Origin: Candidatus Omnitrophota bacterium | GTDB lineage: Bacteria > Omnitrophota > Gorgyraeia > Pluralincolimonadales > Pluralincolimonadaceae | Direction of reading: 5' to 3' | Assembly (NCBI GenBank): GCA_030695925.1 | Contig: JAUYOH010000158.1 | Location: forward strand, 1 to 51,042 | Length of the DNA: 51,042 bases | Part shown: in pieces, positions 50,053 through 51,042 of the stretch | Position numbering within the stretch: the stretch's first letter is position 1 | How the letters are laid out: each line of letters opens with the position of its first letter | Program-made: the position numbers and the translations under genes | The notes under the pieces: model-generated | Told to the model about the DNA's origin: nothing | Seen by the model: the letters and a program-made list of their open reading frames with translations, nothing else | Database searches by the model: none

Positions 50053-50779
50053 TAATAGAGGCCTTACGCTGACAGAGATCTTAGTTGTAGTCTTCATCTT
50101 CTCGATACTCTCCACTATTATGTTTACCGTCTTCAGGGGAGGGCTTGATTCATGGCGCAAATCCGAGAATATCCTCACGATGTATGAGGAGGCGAGGGCA
50201 GCGTTGGACCTGATATCGAGGGAATTGCAGTCCGCGTTTTTGTATCAGAGTTCAGGCGATCAAAATCAATGGACGAAGTTCGTTGGTATAGATGAGACCG
50301 GCACAAGGTTAAAGACCAACTCAACGAAAGACGAACTCTTCTTCGTGGCGCCTATCGCCTTAAGGACCGGTGAGGCGTTAAGGATGGATTTATGCGAGAT
50401 AGGTTATTGGCTGGACGGGAAAGGGACAGCGGGTACTTCAGACGATGTCCTTATGAGGCATTTTGAGTCATTTAATGCGCTGCCGGTTAAGTATGACTTT
50501 ACGACTCCTGCTACGGGCGCAGATAACATGGCAGCTAAAAATGTAACGGATTTACAATTTACTTATTATTATAGGAATGCTGCCGGAGCCGCGCCCACAG
50601 CTACTACGACTAACTGGGATTCTGGATCTGATAATCTCACGAACTACGACGCTAACGGGAATTTAAAGAAGCCGGACGGATTGCCTGACGCGGTAGGGAT
50701 TTCATTGACTGTCAGGAGCCGCGACGGCAGCCAGACGAAGACTTTTACAACTATGGTACTTATCTCTGGAGCGAAATGA
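50042..50779 (+). CDS. gspJ: GspJ/PilW-like minor pseudopilin
   Basis: The 245-residue prepilin has leader MRLNNRG, cleaved before Leu rather than the usual Phe (G/LTLTE, Glu at +5), then a hydrophobic helix and EARAALDLISRELQSAFLY, typical of GspJ. The large C-terminal domain ends with ISLTVRSRDGSQTKTFTTMV. Starts further upstream (50030 or 49940) are possible, but 50042 gives a leader of proper length. The stop overlaps the next gene (ATGA). Confidence 0.86.
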   Translation: MRLNNRGLTLTEILVVVFIFSILSTIMFTVFRGGLDSWRKSENILTMYEEARAALDLISRELQSAFLYQSSGDQNQWTKFVGIDETGTRLKTNSTKDELFFVAPIALRTGEALRMDLCEIGYWLDGKGTAGTSDDVLMRHFESFNALPVKYDFTTPATGADNMAAKNVTDLQFTYYYRNAAGAAPTATTTNWDSGSDNLTNYDANGNLKKPDGLPDAVGISLTVRSRDGSQTKTFTTMVLISGAK

Positions 50780-51042
50780 GGAAGCGAAGCGTAAATACTA
50801 AAGAAAGAAAAGGCGGGGTCGCGCTTATAATCTCCGTCGGGATACTGGCGCTTCTGGCGATGATAGCGACGAGCTTCGCGATAAATATGCAACTGGAATA
50901 CAAGGCAGCCGTAAACCAGTTAAATTATACTAAAGCCACTGTCCTCGCGGAAGCAGGTATCGAAAAAGTAATGGCCGATATCCGCTACAAAGCCAAAACC
51001 TCCGCCTACAGTGAGGTGATTACTACTTTTCCTGACGACTAT
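50776..51042 (+). CDS. gspK: GspK/PilX-like minor pseudopilin, N-terminal fragment
   Basis: The first 89 codons run off the window's right edge. The leader is MRKRSVNTKERKG, then GVALIISVGILALLAMIATSF without Glu at +5, as in GspK and PilX, then a coil ending VLAEAGIEKVMADIRYKA, the usual AEAG segment of the group. It completes the E-E-F-G-I-J-K order; no GspH was seen. Confidence 0.85.
   Translation, partial: MRKRSVNTKERKGGVALIISVGILALLAMIATSFAINMQLEYKAAVNQLNYTKATVLAEAGIEKVMADIRYKAKTSAYSEVITTFPDDY

Overview
This window is a 51 kb stretch of a gene-dense bacterial chromosome. It is Gram-negative in style: it has a secretin, periplasmic SurA-like chaperones, a lipoprotein and type II secretion genes. 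The many GspE/PilB-type ATPases, the GatCAB amidotransferase, a bactofilin, and the run rodA / TIGR03960 / DUF2344 / rng / rplU / rpmA / obgE / proB / proA / nadD / rsfS suggest an uncultured lineage such as Omnitrophota (former OP3). That placement is inference from gene content and style; no marker-gene tree was possible. Nearly everything reads on the + strand, apart from one four-gene block at 10.2-13.0 kb. No rRNA, tRNA, CRISPR array, transposase or phage gene was seen, and no stretch over 300 bases lacks a gene.

Layout. (1) 1-1.9 kb: the end of rodA and a B12-type radical SAM protein. (2) 1.9-18.3 kb: a complete-looking type IV pilus block. It holds a GAF-GGDEF membrane protein, pilT, a free-standing MshEN domain, two tandem pilB paralogues, pilC, a major pilin with its own strong promoter, a reverse-strand operon of minor pilins, a second pilin, pilMNOPQ and a small coiled-coil exported protein. 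This block sits inside a housekeeping cluster, between the radical SAM gene and its usual partner DUF2344. (3) 18.3-26.9 kb: DUF2344, RNase G/E, L21, L27, ObgE, proline synthesis (ProB, ProA), NadD, CorA, a CNNM/DUF21 transporter, a 46-residue zinc-ribbon protein and RsfS. (4) 27-41.6 kb: ArgS, a shortened Mfd, two SurA/PrsA-type foldases, PdxA, RsmA, GatCAB, a CtpA-type protease, a divergent polysaccharide deacetylase, TsaD and an MgtC-like protein. (5) 41.7-51 kb: a bactofilin fused to a DNA-binding-type helix-turn-helix, a membrane-anchored protein with the same kind of HTH, LarB and LarC, then a type II secretion/pseudopilus run with two tandem GspE paralogues, GspF, GspG, and GspI-, GspJ- and GspK-like genes, cut by the window edge.

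How the parts fit. The pilus block encodes extension (PilB pair), retraction (PilT), platform (PilC), alignment complex (PilMNOP), secretin (PilQ), a major pilin and minor pilins. The degenerate GGDEF protein and several MshEN domains (a known c-di-GMP-binding fold) point to second-messenger control. The distal cluster repeats the paired-ATPase-plus-platform architecture for a pseudopilus. The most unusual points are the two HTH proteins at 41.7-42.6 kb (one fused to a bactofilin, one anchored in the membrane), the tandem non-identical ATPase pairs in both loci, a free MshEN protein, a mini-Mfd lacking both the UvrA-recruiting and the autoinhibitory ends, an apparent AUA start codon for rsfS, and the insertion of the pilus block into a conserved operon. 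Perfect or near-perfect sigma70-type promoters precede the major pilin and rplU.
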